DNA of 64,000 nt from Colocasia esculenta. Taxonomy: Eukaryota; Streptophyta; Magnoliopsida; Alismatales; Araceae. Below the pieces are notes generated by a model, which saw only the letters and a program-made list of their open reading frames with translations, did not search any database and was not told the origin of the DNA. The stretch spans positions 148,441,371 through 148,505,370 of the forward strand of contig CM024757.1 in the NCBI GenBank assembly GCA_014218235.1. The letters are read 5' to 3'. Shown one piece after another: positions 21,951 through 33,996 of this stretch. Each line of letters starts with the position of its first letter. Position 1 is the first letter of the stretch. The translations under genes were made by a program, and so were the position numbers.

Positions 21951-24900
21951 TAATGAACCTCATCAAGGAGGAGACTGAGGCTTCAAACCTGGTCCTAGGT
22001 ATGGTACCTATAATAGGAAGAACCACCCGTGTTTTGATTGATCCTGGTGCCTCACATTGTTTTGTTTCTGAAGAGTTTTCCAGGTTTCTTGTTGAGTTTG
22101 CACATAGGAGACCATGTGATGTGTTGGTCAATCTTCTGTCTGGTGACTACATGCATTCGTTAGGTTACCTAGAGGGTATTACTATTATGGTTCAGGGTCA
22201 CCACTTGCCGACCAGGTTGTTTGCTCTGCAAATCTGTGACTTTGATGTCATTCTCGGCATGGACTAGTTGGAGGCTCACTCTGCCATGCTAGATTATCAG
22301 CGAAAGACCATGCGGTTCGAGATACCTGGAGCACTTGTTCTTTGCTTTCGAGGTACTTGTCTACCTGCCAACCCTTTGTTTCTTTCTGTAGAGCTCGACG
22401 CTTGATTCGAGATGGTTGTGTTGCATATCTTGCTTCTGTTTGTTTCTCAGAGTCAGGTTAGTTGTCTGTTTCAAATATTCTAGTTGCTCATGATTTTCCT
22501 AATGTGATTCTAGAGGATCTACTGGGCCTACCGCCTGAGCAGGAGGTAGATTTCTCCATTGAGTTGTTTTCGGGGACAATGCCTTTGTCCAAGGCATGTA
22601 CCGAAAGGCGTCAGCAGAGCTTAGGGAATTGAGAACGAGTTAGAGGAGTTTTGGAGAAGGGCTTCATTTTGCCGAGCCTTTCGGCATGGGGTGCGCCAGT
22701 ATTGTTTGTATGGAAGGATGGCAGTCTAAAGATGTGCATTGATTACAGACAGCTAAACTAGGTTACAGTGAAGAACAAGTATCCTTTGCTCATGATAGAT
22801 GATTTGTTTGATTAGTTGCAGTCGGCAGTAGTTTTCTTGAAGATTGACTTGAGATTCAAGTACTACCAGTTGAGGATCAGGGAGTCAGATGTCGACAGGA
22901 CAACTTTTTGCACGTGCTACGACCACTTTGAATTTGTCGTGATGCCCTTTGGGCTCACGAATGCACCAACAACCTTCATGGACATGATGCACAGGGTGTT
23001 TCGGGAATACCTAGATAGGTTTGTGGTCATGTTCATGGATGACATCCTAGTCTACTCAACTTTCGAGGCAGAGCACGAGGAGCACTTGAGGATCGTGTTG
23101 GAGGCGTTGTAGAGTCACCAACTTTATGCCAAATTCAACAAATGTGAATTTTGGCTAAAGGATGTGCACGCCAAGGTGGTGGCAGTGTCATCTTGGGGTC
23201 AGCCCACTACAGTTGCAGAGATTCACAGTTTTGAAGGCCTAGTAGGGAACTACAAACGGTTTATCTAGGATTTTGCCAGAGTTGTCGAGCCATTGACCAG
23301 GTTGACCCGTAGGGAGACCAGATTTGTATGGACAGTAGAGTGTGAGCAGAGTTTCCAAGAGCTGAAGATGAGGTTGAATTTAGCTCCAATACTAGTTTTG
23401 TCGTCTGGCAGTTGAGGTTTCGTTGTGTACACAGATGCCTTAGGATATGGTCTTGGCACAGTGTTGATGTAGCATAGTAAGGTAATTGCTTATGCTTCTA
23501 GAAAGTTTAAGAAGCATAATGTGAACTACCCTACTTATGACCTGGAGCATGCAACAGTCATTTTTGCTTTGAGACTGTGGAGGTACTACTTGCACGGAGA
23601 GGCCTTTGTGGTCTTCACAAATCACAAGAGCTTGCAGTATGTGTTCACTCAAAGGGATCTAAATCTGAGGCAGCACAGGTGGCTCGAGTACCCGAAGGAC
23701 TATGACTTTATCCTTTCCTATCACCGAGGAAAGGCTAACATCGTGGCAAACGCGTTGAGCCCACTTGAGTTCTTTATTGATTAAAGAGTGGAGGCTGTTG
23801 GAGGACATGGCTCAGGGAGTTTTCTATCCCTTAAGGCACAGGAACTGTGCAGTGATAGCCAGCTTGTCACTTCGTCTAGCGATGTACCGCCAGGTGATAG
23901 AGGCTCAACGTGCAAATCCAGAGTTGGCATATATCTTACAGATACCAAAGGTGATGATATATAAGGACGACAGGGTTAGATTCAGTGACAAACTATACGT
24001 TCTAAGAGATGCTCGTCAGAAGTTGTTGATAGAGGCACATAAGTCGAGGTACATCATTCATCCCAGTTCCACCAAGATGTGCCATTGCCTGAGGAGGCTC
24101 TTTTGGTGGCCTTGGATGAAGAGAGACATAGCAGAGTTCATTGCTCATTGCCTTACTTATCAGTAGGTGAAGGCTAAGCACCAGCGTCCTAGTAGTGAGC
24201 TCTAGCCATTACCCATTCTTGAGTGGAAGTGGGACGACATGACTATGGACTTTGTAGCTGGCCTACTTTATACCTCGCAGTGACATGATAACATTTTGGT
24301 GATTGTAGATCGCCTGACGAAGACATCTCGTTTCTTGTTAGTCAGATCATCTTGGTCAGTGGACAGGCTTGCTAGACTATATGTGGACAGGGTAGTACCG
24401 TTTCTATTGTTTTAGACAGGGATCCGAGGTTCAAATTAGGTTTCTGCTATAGTTTTCAGAGAGCACTAGGCATTGAGTTGAGGATGAGTTCTGTTTATCA
24501 TCTTTAGATAGACGGTCAGTTGAAGCGAACCATACAGACACTAGAGGACATGTTGAGGGTGTGCTACCTAGACTGGGGTGGCATGTGGGAGATGCACCTT
24601 CTCATGGTGGAGTTTGGTTACAACAACAACTATCACTCTAGCATTAGGATGGCACCGTATGAGGCACTATATGGCAGATCATGCAGGACACCTTTACACT
24701 GTCATGAGGTCGGATAGAGACAACTTTTGGAACCAGAGCGAGTGCAGCAGTGCACAGAGATTGTCAGACTGATCAAGCAGAGGTTGCAGAAAGCACAGAG
24801 TGGGAAAAAGAGCTATGCAGATGTTCGCAGGAGGCCGTTATAGTTAGAGCAAATGACTTTGTGTTCATACGGATCTCTCTAACCAAGGGAGTCCTGAGGT

Positions 24901-25083
24901 TTGGGAAGAGGGGAAAGCTCAGCTCGAGGTACATCGGCCCTTTTCCCATTCTAAAGAGGGTTGGCGAGGTCGCATATAGGTTAGCTCTTTTATCAAAGTT
25001 GTCAGGTGTGCATGATGTGTTTCTCGTTTCGTAGTTGAGGAGGAACATGTCAGATCCATCTAATATGTTTAACTACACACAGT
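21951..25083 (+). pseudogene. gypsy-2 pol (degenerate)
   Basis: Protease VLIDPGASHCFVSEEF near 22030; RT 22690-23110 with FMDD intact at 23032-23043; RNase H 23400-23760 (YTDAL, DLEHATV, FTNH where FTDH is expected); integrase zinc region to 24166 with the final Cys changed (CLTYQ); core TMDFVAGL and DRDPRF retained, but the catalytic Glu is Lys (GQLKRTIQ, codon 24523-24525). Stops at MD-stop-LEAH (22267-22269) and FD-stop-LQ (22813-22815) match the positions of stops in gypsy-1. Ends at 25083 where gypsy-3 inserted. Confidence 0.82.
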
Positions 25084-25306
25084 TGTAGCAACCAATATAT
25101 TTTTAAATCCAAAATAAATAAGAATAAAATAATAATAAATTGTGGAAAGTTTGATTAAAAGTACACTAAAATATAGGGTACATCTAATATGTTTAACTAC
25201 ACACAGTTTGTAGCAACCAATATATTTTTAAATCCAAAATAAATAAGAATAATAATAATAATAAATTGTGGAAAGTTTGATTAAAAGTACACTAAAATAT
25301 AGGGTA
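25057..25306 (+). repeat. Tandem duplication across the gypsy-2/gypsy-3 junction
   Basis: 25057-25180 (124 bp) is repeated immediately as 25181-25306 (126 bp) with very few differences (AATAAAATAATAATA versus AATAATAATAATAATA; one extra T). Each copy holds the last 27 bp of gypsy-2 and the first 97 bp of the gypsy-3 LTR (TGTAGCAACC at 25084 and 25209). The duplication must postdate the gypsy-3 insertion. Confidence 0.9.
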
Positions 25307-25317
25307 ATGGACAAAAC

Positions 25318-25830
25318 CATTAGTAATTGATGTTTGAGGAAGTAATCGATGTCTAAAGAGGCAATCGATGTTAGTTAATAATCGATGTTTGAGGAAGAAA
25401 TCAATGTCTAAAGAGGCAATCGATGTTAGTTAGTAATCGATGTTGGAGGAGTAGTCGATGTTGAAAGAGGCAATTGATGCTACTTAGTAATCAATGTTTG
25501 AGGAAGTAATCGATGTCTAAAAAGGCAATCGATGTTAGTTAGTAATCGATGTTCGAGGAGTAATTGATGTTGAAAGAGGCAATTGATCTTACTTAGTAAT
25601 TGATGTTGAGGAAGCAATCGATGTTAGATAGTATCATTGTTTAAGGAAGCAATCAATGTTGGAGGAGCAACCGATTATTAGACAGTAATCATAGGAGCAA
25701 TTGATTAATGGTTAGCAATTGATGTTAATGACAATTGATTAATGGTTAGAAATCGATGTTAATGGCAATCGATGTTGGTCAACAATCAATGTACAAGGCA
25801 ATCGATATATCAACTTCGATTGTCAACTCC
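25318..25830. repeat. ATCGAT tandem array in gypsy-3 U3
   Basis: Units such as AATCGATGTCTAAAGAGGC and AATCGATGTTTGAGGAAGT, 17-20 bp each, repeat more than 20 times with decay (ATTGAT, ATCAAT variants). All centre on ATCGAT, the same core as the array in copia-3 although the elements are of different superfamilies. Confidence 0.9.
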
Positions 25831-25849
25831 GACTGTCAAGATATATTGT

Positions 25850-26430
25850 TGTCCGTCGAAGTGGACTTAGAATATGACGAAGTTAGCTTCAACAGATCAC
25901 GACTAAAACAAAGTTAGACTTCGTACATGACGAAGTTAGCTTCGACTGATCACGACTAAAATGAAGTTAGACTTAGGATATGATGAAGTTAGCTTTGACC
26001 GATCACGACTAAAATGAAGTTGAACTTCAGATATGATGAAGTTAGCTTCGACCGATCACGACTAAATGAAGTTGAACTTCAGATATGACGAAGTTAGCTT
26101 CGACCAATCACAACCAAAATGAACTTAGACTTTGTATATGACGAAGTTAGCTTCGATTGATCACGACTAAAACGAAGTTGGACTTCGGATATGACGAAGT
26201 TAGCTTCGACCGATCACGACCAAAATGAAGTTAAACATCGGATATGATGAAGTTAGCTTCAACTGAACATGAACAAATCGTATATAACTTCGAATATGAC
26301 GAAGTTAACTTTGATTGAACATGATCAAATTGTATGTAACTTTATATATGACAAAGTTAGCTTTGACTGAACAAGACCAAATCGTGCATGATGAAGTGGA
26401 CTTCATATATGATGAAGTTGTCGGTCATTG
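25850..26430. repeat. CGAAG/CTTCG hairpin array in gypsy-3 U3
   Basis: About ten units of roughly 50-55 bp built of GACGAAGTTAGCTTCGAC (a CGAAG-TTAG-CTTCG hairpin), then GATCACGACTAAAATGAAG, then ACTTCGGATATGACGAAGT (again inverted). Later units lose some arms. A related array is at 58430-58880. Confidence 0.9.
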
Positions 26431-26680
26431 CCTAAACGGAAGAATCTATGTTAAGTATATATACCTGATAATAAAGGGGTTAGTTAAGATAAACACGGAA
26501 AGTATGGACCATAAATCGTGATTGAATCCAATAGAGGATTCCAAATCTGCTCCCTAGAACTAAAGCAAATAGAAACAGATCTGTTATGGAAACGACTTCC
26601 ATGGAAGTTTTCGAACATAATAGGACTCTTACCAAGAGCTTAGGAAACTACAAACATGGAAGTTTGCATCATCACGTCAC

Positions 26681-26687
26681 TATAAAA
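26681..26687 (+). promoter_or_regulatory. TATA box of gypsy-3 5' LTR
   Basis: TATAAAA preceded by ATCACGTCAC (an ACGT core) and followed about 30 bp later by a likely transcript start region. Both palindrome arrays lie upstream. Confidence 0.5.
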
Positions 26688-27738
26688 CCATCATAAGATC
26701 CCCATAGCCAACCCTAGATTTCACTTCATTGTTGAACATGGGAGGAATTTCCAGGAGCAAGGAGGAAAAAACTAGTAGCAAGGTTTTGAGAATCCTACAT
26801 CCCGTAGCTTCTGCTTCGACCTATGAGAATCCTGTGCTAGAAACGACCAAAGGCAGGTAATCTTGGGTACCAACTTAACATAGTGTATATTTTTTGAAAG
26901 TTCTTCAAGTCTAGCCTCATGTGTCCATATCCTCTTGATTTTTACCTTAAGGAGTATCAAGTTGTTTCTAAACCTTTGTTTTCTTGTAACCAAAGCCATG
27001 ATCGATGTACTTTCTGTTTACAGTAACCTTTTTCACTTATAGTACCATCCTAGGTACCCTAGATTTAAAGTTATGGATTAAGCAAGTAAGTCTACGTCTA
27101 TACTTAAAACCATCAACCCCATGTTAAAAACATTATCTACGTGAATATGATTCTAACGTTCTATATGGAAATTACTGATGATACTCTCCTATGATTATGT
27201 TTTCTTCATCTTTATATTCCAACCCACTGCTATAGAGAAAATGAATAGGAACAACATCTTTCCATAATATGTACCATAACCTATTAGGTCTGTGTGGGTC
27301 AATATGGTTAAGTATCTTTCCATTGTTCTCACAATCTCCTAACTGTTCCATTAGGAACTTTCCACATCGAATATGATTTCTAATTACCACTTGGATGACC
27401 TTCTTCGCGTTTGTCTTGGTTAAAATATTTAAAGTCTATAGAATTTAAAGGCTAAGCTATATGCTATTCGGATTGGTCTCTTGATCTATTGTCATATTTT
27501 TTGAATTCCATGAAAGAGCTTGTCCTTATTACGGTGTGCTTGTTCATGGAAATCTAGGGCCATAATATGTATGTGTTTGATTGGCACACAACGTGGGACT
27601 TCGGTCCAATAACCAATGCATGTGCAAATAAGGGCCATGTCTTGTCCTAGGGAGGAGTGCCCCAACATACTTATTAACTGCGAGAGCATGGGCTTGTGGT
27701 GCGTGGCATGGCACCGATATGTGTGCAAGATTCGTGAA

Positions 27739-30700
27739 TGTAACATCCTGAGTTTGGTTGTCCTTGGTGTTCATCATGGGATCACGAAGGGTCGAGGTGT
27801 CGCGTTCTGAACGCGATCAGATCTGTGTCGCCCACTGGTTGAGAAGGTGACGGCCTCTGTGTCGCATTCCCTTGATTTGTTTGTGGTTGGTGTGCCACGT
27901 GTCCGCGCTCCTATGTGTGAAGGCGATGTGCTAGTTGTCGTGTTCACCTGACGAACCTGCAGGCGTGACACGTGGTCTGGAGGATGTCTGCCTATCAGAA
28001 GACCTTTCAGAACTTCTGAGAAGGCGACAAGATACCTATCACGTTTGGGTGAGAATGCAACGTGCCCCATGTCATGACCTCAATCCCGAGGACTTAAGGC
28101 ATGTAGGCTCCTCTTTCTTCTCCTTTCTCCTTCTTTCTCCTCCTCTCCATGGTGGGAGAGATTCCTCCATCCCTCTCAAGCGTCTTGGGTGTGGAAGTGC
28201 TGGCGTGCTCGTGGCGGAGCGTTGGAGCGGTGTGGAGTGAGGAGGAGGTGTCCATTCTAACATGAAGGGCCCCAATGGGTCTAGCTCTTTGATTGCAAGT
28301 AGGAATCTCTTGCTCTCTCTTACTGTCTTGAGGAGATGGAGCTTGTTTTGAGCTATCCTCCCTGTGCTCGAGGCTTCCTTGTGGTTTTGCATGGAAGAAT
28401 GCTTTTCAGTGGTGCTCCCTCTTGTGTAGTTTAGTTTCCTTGTGGTTTGTGGGCGAAGAGAGGTGGGATTGGTGCCCCTCGAGCCTTCTTCCATTGTGTT
28501 GGAGGTGTGTTCTCTTCTCCATACCCTCTCTGGTGGTCGTTTTATAGCTTGGGGGATTGTGGGATAGCCCCATCCCCAGTCTCGATCTTCTGACTGAAAT
28601 CGCGATAGGTTAGCTGTCGTGATATCAGTCAGAAGGCAACGGGCCTCCTGTCACAATCTAGTTGCGATGGGATAGCCGTTGCATTCTATTTGCCCTTATG
28701 TTTCCACATTTTTGGTCTTGGTGGGGGTGGCCCGTGACCAAGTTGGTTAGAGGGAGGTCTCCCCAACATGGCATGGGGTTCGTCTTCCACTTAGTTGCTT
28801 ATCTCTGTCGTTCCTTTTGGTGTGGACCTTGGCGTGGTTCTGCCCCAAGGGTTTTGCCTTCAGATAAGGAACGCGATGAGTCGATATGTCATGTTCAACA
28901 TCTGAAGGCGACACCCTTCTTGTCGCCTTCTTGTTGCGATAGGGTCGTTGTCGCGTTTCCCCTTCCTGTTAGGTTTCTTTGTTTCCGGGCTTTGCATGGG
29001 TGGTCTATGCCTAAGTTGGTTAGGGGGAATGTTTCAACTCCAACGTAGGCACATGACTGGTGTTCTGTGGTTGCTGCCCTGGTCAGGTTGTGGGTGTGGG
29101 CCTTGGGGCCGTCTTTCCCAAGAGCTCTATCTTCAGCTGAAGAACGTGATAGGTCGATACGTCGCATTCATCATCTGAAGGCGATACCCTAGCTATCGCT
29201 TTCTGGTCGCGACATGTTCTGTGTCACTTTATGCTTTTGATTGCGATGGGCTTCTTGTTGCCTTATGGTTTTTATGCTGTTGTGCAGCTTTTTCTGTAAT
29301 CCCGAGTTCCTGGCTGAGGTGTTTGTGCCTATGTTGGCCGATGGTCCTCCTGGGAGTTCCAGGAGGTGTGCCATGCGTGCCCTGTTCCTATTGCGCTTGT
29401 CTTAGTTGCGAGCCAATGGTGCCATTTATTTGTTGTGGTTGCCCCGCCTGTTCCCAGTTCGCCCGATGCTTGGCACTCGAGGGCTTGTTCCATTGAGAGG
29501 TTGTTACTGTTACTTGGGACTCCCACTCCCCGTGCCTATTGAGGGAGTTCTCGAGGCGGTGGGCGTGCTCGAGTGACAGACTCTGGTAGCTAAGGGGAAA
29601 ACAATAGGGAGAACAACATAGAGTCGTTTGCAGAGCTCTCTTAGCTGAGTCTGGGACACCGAGGTGGTTTGGTTGTTCTTCCGGTGCAGATCAACTAGTC
29701 CTTCTCAATGCCTCTCTCGGTGTTGGTTTCGCAGCCACGTCGCAGTGTCAAGCGTGGGCTGCAGTTTGGCCAAGTTACAGTTGTTCGTGTGTGGTGTTCT
29801 TTGTGGTGTCTTGTTGGCCTCACTCTTCCGGGGAGGTTGTAGGCAAAAGCCAGTGGCTGACGAGTAGAGGGAGTGGCCAGTTTTCCCTCCTCTTAGCTGC
29901 CAGTGGCAGTGGCTTTGTTGCTGTTGTTGTGACATTGTTTCTCAGTCATGTTTCTATGTGTGATCCATTGCTCTAGCTTGCATGGCAATTATAGCCTAGC
30001 CGTGTCTAGTTTTCATGAGCATCGTTAGTCTCGCCTTGTTGGCCTGTGCTTCTGGTGGTTTTTACATTACGTGTTATCTCGGTGTGCCTTGTGTTGGCCC
30101 TAATCATTGTATTGTATTTCGTGCCTTGTGTCGTCCATGTTGTGCTTGTGGTGAGACGTCCTTCTCACGTGGCTGCTCAGTGTCCATTCGTAGTGACACC
30201 TATCTATGTACCCTTCCTGACCATGTGAAGGTCTGGGATGGCTTTTCTTGTGGTGAGAATCTTGTCTCATGTGGTTGCTCTGGTGTTCCATGAGCTCTTT
30301 TACTCGGTGTGTGTGTGCCGAGGGTTGCTTTCGCATCGTGTCCGACTCCGATGGTTTTGTGAGAGTCGCATGTGGCCCGACCCTAGTTGGTGGTGTTACT
30401 CTGTCCCACTACTTTGTAGTACTATGCAGTAGGTGTTTCTCGCTTTACTGTTTTCTAGAGTAGTTGCTTCCACTTTTCCTTGGAGTTCCTGCTACTCTGG
30501 CTGGTAAGGGACTAGTTATCCCTACTGGGCCTTGTTCGTGAGGCTCACCTTTCTACTTTCTTCAGGTAGATACTCACTCTAGAAAAAGTTTGTTGTCGGA
30601 CAGTTGTGGTGGCAGTTTGTTACGCCGTGCATTGCCAGTAGTGTAAGAGTGTGAGCGTGAGAGCTCTTGTACTGTGTGAGTTGAGAGTTGCCTTTTTGCA

Positions 30701-30934
30701 AGTCCTTAGGGTATGCCCCTTAAGGATTGCACTTTTCTTTCTGTACCTATACTTTTATCTGAAACATGTTGTACATTTTTACCTTATTATGTACAAACTT
30801 TCATGTTATAGTTATTTGAATTCATTGTATATCTCACTGGACTAAATTTTAACCCTTCCGAGCTTTCGGATCCGTGGGTGGCGGTGCGACCTTTGTGGTC
30901 CCTCGCAGGGGGTCCGGAAGGTCGAGTCGTTATA
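27739..30934 (+). repeat. LARD-1 5' LTR (3.20 kb)
   Basis: Starts TGTAACATCC, ends GAGTCGTTATA, one or two changes from the usual GTTACA. It aligns over its length with 34845-38148. It carries GTCGC-type palindromes near its start and again at about 28600-29200. ORFs on both strands have no domain similarity and are not coding. Confidence 0.85.
27799..27817. repeat. GTCGC-type palindrome in LARD-1 5' LTR
   Basis: GTCGCGTTC, T, GAACGCGAT: 9 bp arms with one mismatch at the outer end, 60 bp inside the LTR, the same position as in gypsy-2, gypsy-4 and the LARD-1 3' LTR. Confidence 0.88.
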
Positions 30935-30949
30935 GTGGTCTCAAAGCTT
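30935..30949 (+). other. LARD-1 primer-binding site
   Basis: GTGGTCTCAAAGCTT directly after the LTR, close to the TGGTATCAGAGC site of its relatives, with two changes in the 12 core bases. Confidence 0.65.
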
Positions 30950-32733
30950 AGGGGTGCGATGAGACTTTTAATGAGTTAATAACTATGGTTGTCCCAAAGA
31001 AACGTACTAGTAGGTTGTTGGCCCATCTGTGGTTGTTAGTATTAGTTGTGAGTTTTTCATTATGAATTGTAGGTGCGTGAATTTCCCGCAAGGTCCTCAT
31101 GCGAGTTGCAGGAGAGTTGTTGTTGTTCTTGGGTGTTCATGCAACAAGCATGGTCGTCTGGTTCACTCATGCTGTGGTTGGGTTCGTCATCAGCCTACAC
31201 GTCCGTATCGATGTGTCACGAAGGCTGAGAGATCCTACGTGTGGTGTGATCTTCACCGGTGCAGGTGTTGTCTGTGGAACCGGTCGAAGGTGTCCTTACA
31301 TTGTTGGTTGTCCCCTTGTTGTTGGGGTTTGTGCTGTGTTGGTTGTGTGTTTGGTCTCACATGCCTGCATGCTGTCGTGCATATTGTTCTGCTCAGTCGG
31401 CATCGTTGCTACAGCTTAGCAGATGTTCTGTGTGCCATTTTGCATTGCTGGTTGAGTGTTGCGACACTTGGTTGTGCTTGTTTGTCAGCCTTGTGCTGAT
31501 TGGTTGTGAGCTCTAGTGAGGTGCTCTTGAAGTTCTTCTTTGGTTTTGGTGGAAGTGAGGTTTTCCCGAAACTATGGTGTGCTCATTTTTTATTGTTGTT
31601 GCATTGCCCTCTGAGTTGAGGTGCATCGCTTGATTGCTTGTATTCTGGTGAGGTTTCTTAGAACCGTTGTTGTTGTCTTGGTGAGGGTTTCTCTCCGAGG
31701 CTATTTCTGTGCTCGTTGATGTCTTCCGTTGTGTTACCCTTGTGGTTTGAGGTCTATGTTGTTTGGTTGGTTGTGTTGCACCATCACTCTATTGTGTTGT
31801 GCAATTTTATTGGTTGGATGGTTGCGTGTTGTCTGCTTGTTTGCCTCGGGGCAAAGTGAGGGGCCTTGACCATGTGCGTGGCCCTGTGTTGGCCAGTTCA
31901 CCGCGTTGTTCGCTTATAAGTATCATGTTTGTGCCGGCGGGACTGCGTGAATCCCTATGATTTCAGTTGTTTCCACTTGTTCTTCCATGCTCGACGCGCT
32001 CATGCAAACTGTGGTTTGGCAAGCATCGTGGGTGTTTGGCTGGCTATGCCTCTTGTGTGAGTGCTAGCCTTGTGCTACGGTTTTTCCCTTCCTTGTGTGG
32101 AGGAGGCTTGTTGTGTTCCTTCCTCCTCTGTTTTGTGGGAAGCTCGGGGTGGTGGTGCTCTACCATGGTGTTTGGTGCCATGTTGCGCACCGTGGTGACC
32201 TTTTAGCGAGATTGGTCATGGTGTACCTATTTGTGCCATCTGTTGCAATGTTGGTTCCTTGTTGCCTGACTGGATGATATGGGGTAACGTGCCTTGTTGT
32301 TCAGTGTGAGGCAGCACCGGTCTTCTTTAGTTTGGCTTGCTTGTGCAGACGTCGCTCCGGTGTGTGTTTTGCTTGTGACTCTATCTGCGCTTGGGGGCAC
32401 TTGTCACCATTTAGGGTGTTGACCTCTCCGCTTGCAGAGGTAGGAGTGGTGCTTTGTGTTTGGGTGCTTCTAAAGCCAATGTGGTTGTTGTGCTCTTGAA
32501 ACTGTTGGCTTTCTACGTGTTTCTCTTGTGGGTCTCTGGTGTTAAGTTCCCACCTATGGGCTCAGTGCCATTTCAGGGCCGTTGGTGTAGTTGCACGTAC
32601 TACACTTCGACAGATTTTGGTGCTTATGGTAGCATCGTAAGCAGCGCCCGTGGGCTCTATTTACGATCCTGGTCGTGCTTTTGAAAGTTTGCTCGATGTT
32701 GGAAGCGTTGAGTTTTCGGCTTTGGGACTCGTG
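30950..32733 (+). other. LARD-1 internal region, left part; no gene recognised
   Basis: GT-rich sequence. The longest open frame (31029-31499) is Cys-rich only because of TGT/TGC-rich composition; its CNKHGRLVHSCC resembles no complete zinc knuckle. No gag, RT, RNase H or integrase motif is seen in any frame. Confidence 0.6.
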
Positions 32734-32738
32734 TGCTG

Positions 32739-33991
32739 TGTTGCCCAGCTAGCAAGCCTAGAGGGGGGGTGAATGGGATTCTAAAAATTTGAATACCTAA
32801 ACTTGTCAACAAAACGTTTATACAAAAACGCTATGCTTGCTGTTAGTGTTAGTAAAGAAAATAATAGCAATCACACAAAAAGCAATCACACTATACAAGG
32901 ATTTTATACTCGTTTGGATCTCTTTTCCATAGGGTCCTACGTCTGGCCCCCGAGCAACAACTCAGGATTTTACTACCCAAGGGTACAGTCCCCCTCAGGA
33001 CACTTACACATCCAGCCGCAGTTGGCCTTCTCTTCACACACCCGAAGAGGAATACAACACCCTGGAACCAGTCTTCCTTCACACGAAGGGTAAGCTACCA
33101 CCTGTAACCAACAGGCCTTCTCTTCATACCAGAAGAGGAACTACACAGGATGTGTAAAATACGGCAAGGCGCCCCTAGACCTGTTTTACAACAGATACCA
33201 GATCTGAGGCAGAGACGAGAGTAAAGATTTACACAAGAAAACTCTCAGAACTCATGGATGCTCTCCAAATGATTAAACAGGAATGAGGAGAGCAAGCGCT
33301 ACACGAAATTGGAGTGGCAGATCGCTCTTCTACTAAGACTTCTGTGAAGGAAATGAATTGCAGCACTATCAGCTGTTTCTTTCGTGTATGTGCTTGTATG
33401 TTTTTTCTTCCGAAGTCTTGAGTCTTAAATATATCTTCTTCTGAAAAGTAGACGTTGAAGTATCTGTTGTCTCAAGGTTGGATGCACGTTAGACTGCATG
33501 GTACTGTAGTGCTTCCAGTCATTTAATGTTTTCTGATCCATGCACGCAAGAGAAGGATCTTCCCAGATTTCTGCAGTTTCTTCTTTGTTCAATGTTGTAG
33601 TAGTACTGTCAATATCCTGCATTCATTAAATACCAAATAGAAGGACAGCTAGACTGTCTCTTGGCTTGTCAGTTTACGTTAGAAACCAAGCAATAAGACT
33701 ATACGTAAAAGTGGAAATATCATTCTGTCTATGAAATAGTTATTCTTTGCGATGACTTATGAAATTGTTATGCTTCAAAGCGAGTTGATGTGTACCTAGA
33801 AAAGTTTCATGCTCTGAAAATTAAAAACAACAGTGTAAGGATTTACTTACAAGTTTTTGCTTGATTTTGCCTGGTTTATTTCCTGTGACTAAGCTTCATA
33901 AAAACTTGTTAGATACTAATTGTTAGGATTTTGTTAATCACCAAAATAGATATATAATTCATGAATTTATATGGTGATGATCTGATCATCA
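32739..33991 (-). mobile_element. solo-2: copia solo LTR (1.25 kb) inside LARD-1
   Basis: Plus-strand ends TGTTGCCCAG and TGATCATCA, flanked by a perfect duplication tgctg (32734-32738 and 33992-33996). The G-tract with GTGAAT 24 bp from the left end places the 3' end of the LTR there, so it reads on the minus strand, starting TGATGATCAG. A TATA-like TATATTTAAG lies at 33424-33433 (minus). No internal domain is present. Unlike copia-1 and copia-3, it has no CG-palindrome array. Confidence 0.85.
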
Positions 33992-33996
33992 TGCTG

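Larger units (their letters stand above)
18184..25083 (+). mobile_element. gypsy-2: old Tekay/Del-type chromovirus, host of gypsy-3
   Basis: 5' LTR (18184-20472), primer site (20474-20485) and degenerate gag-pol to 25083. The coding part stops inside the integrase tail (SDPSNMFNYTQ), where the gypsy-3 LTR begins. It resembles gypsy-1 and gypsy-4 along its whole length but carries far more stops and frameshifts, which fits its position as the outermost element of the nest. Its 3' part and LTR are not seen in the window. Confidence 0.85.
25084..27738 (+). repeat. gypsy-3 5' LTR, part 1 (U3 and R)
   Basis: Starts TGTAGCAACC in the gypsy-2 integrase tail. Holds two different palindrome-rich arrays (25318-25830 and 25850-26430), then a TATA box at 26681 and a leader that includes AACCCTAGATTTCACTTC. 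It is interrupted by LARD-1 at 27739 and resumes at 38154. Confidence 0.75.

Noticed and set aside
25318..25830. Regularly spaced ATCGAT repeats that resemble a CRISPR array
   Set aside because: Repeats are short, degenerate and tandem without unique spacers, and lie in a plant LTR upstream of a TATA box.
31029..31499. 156-codon Cys-rich ORF in LARD-1
   Set aside because: Composition follows from TGT/TGC-rich DNA; no complete CCHC or other motif, and overlapping frames are equally open.
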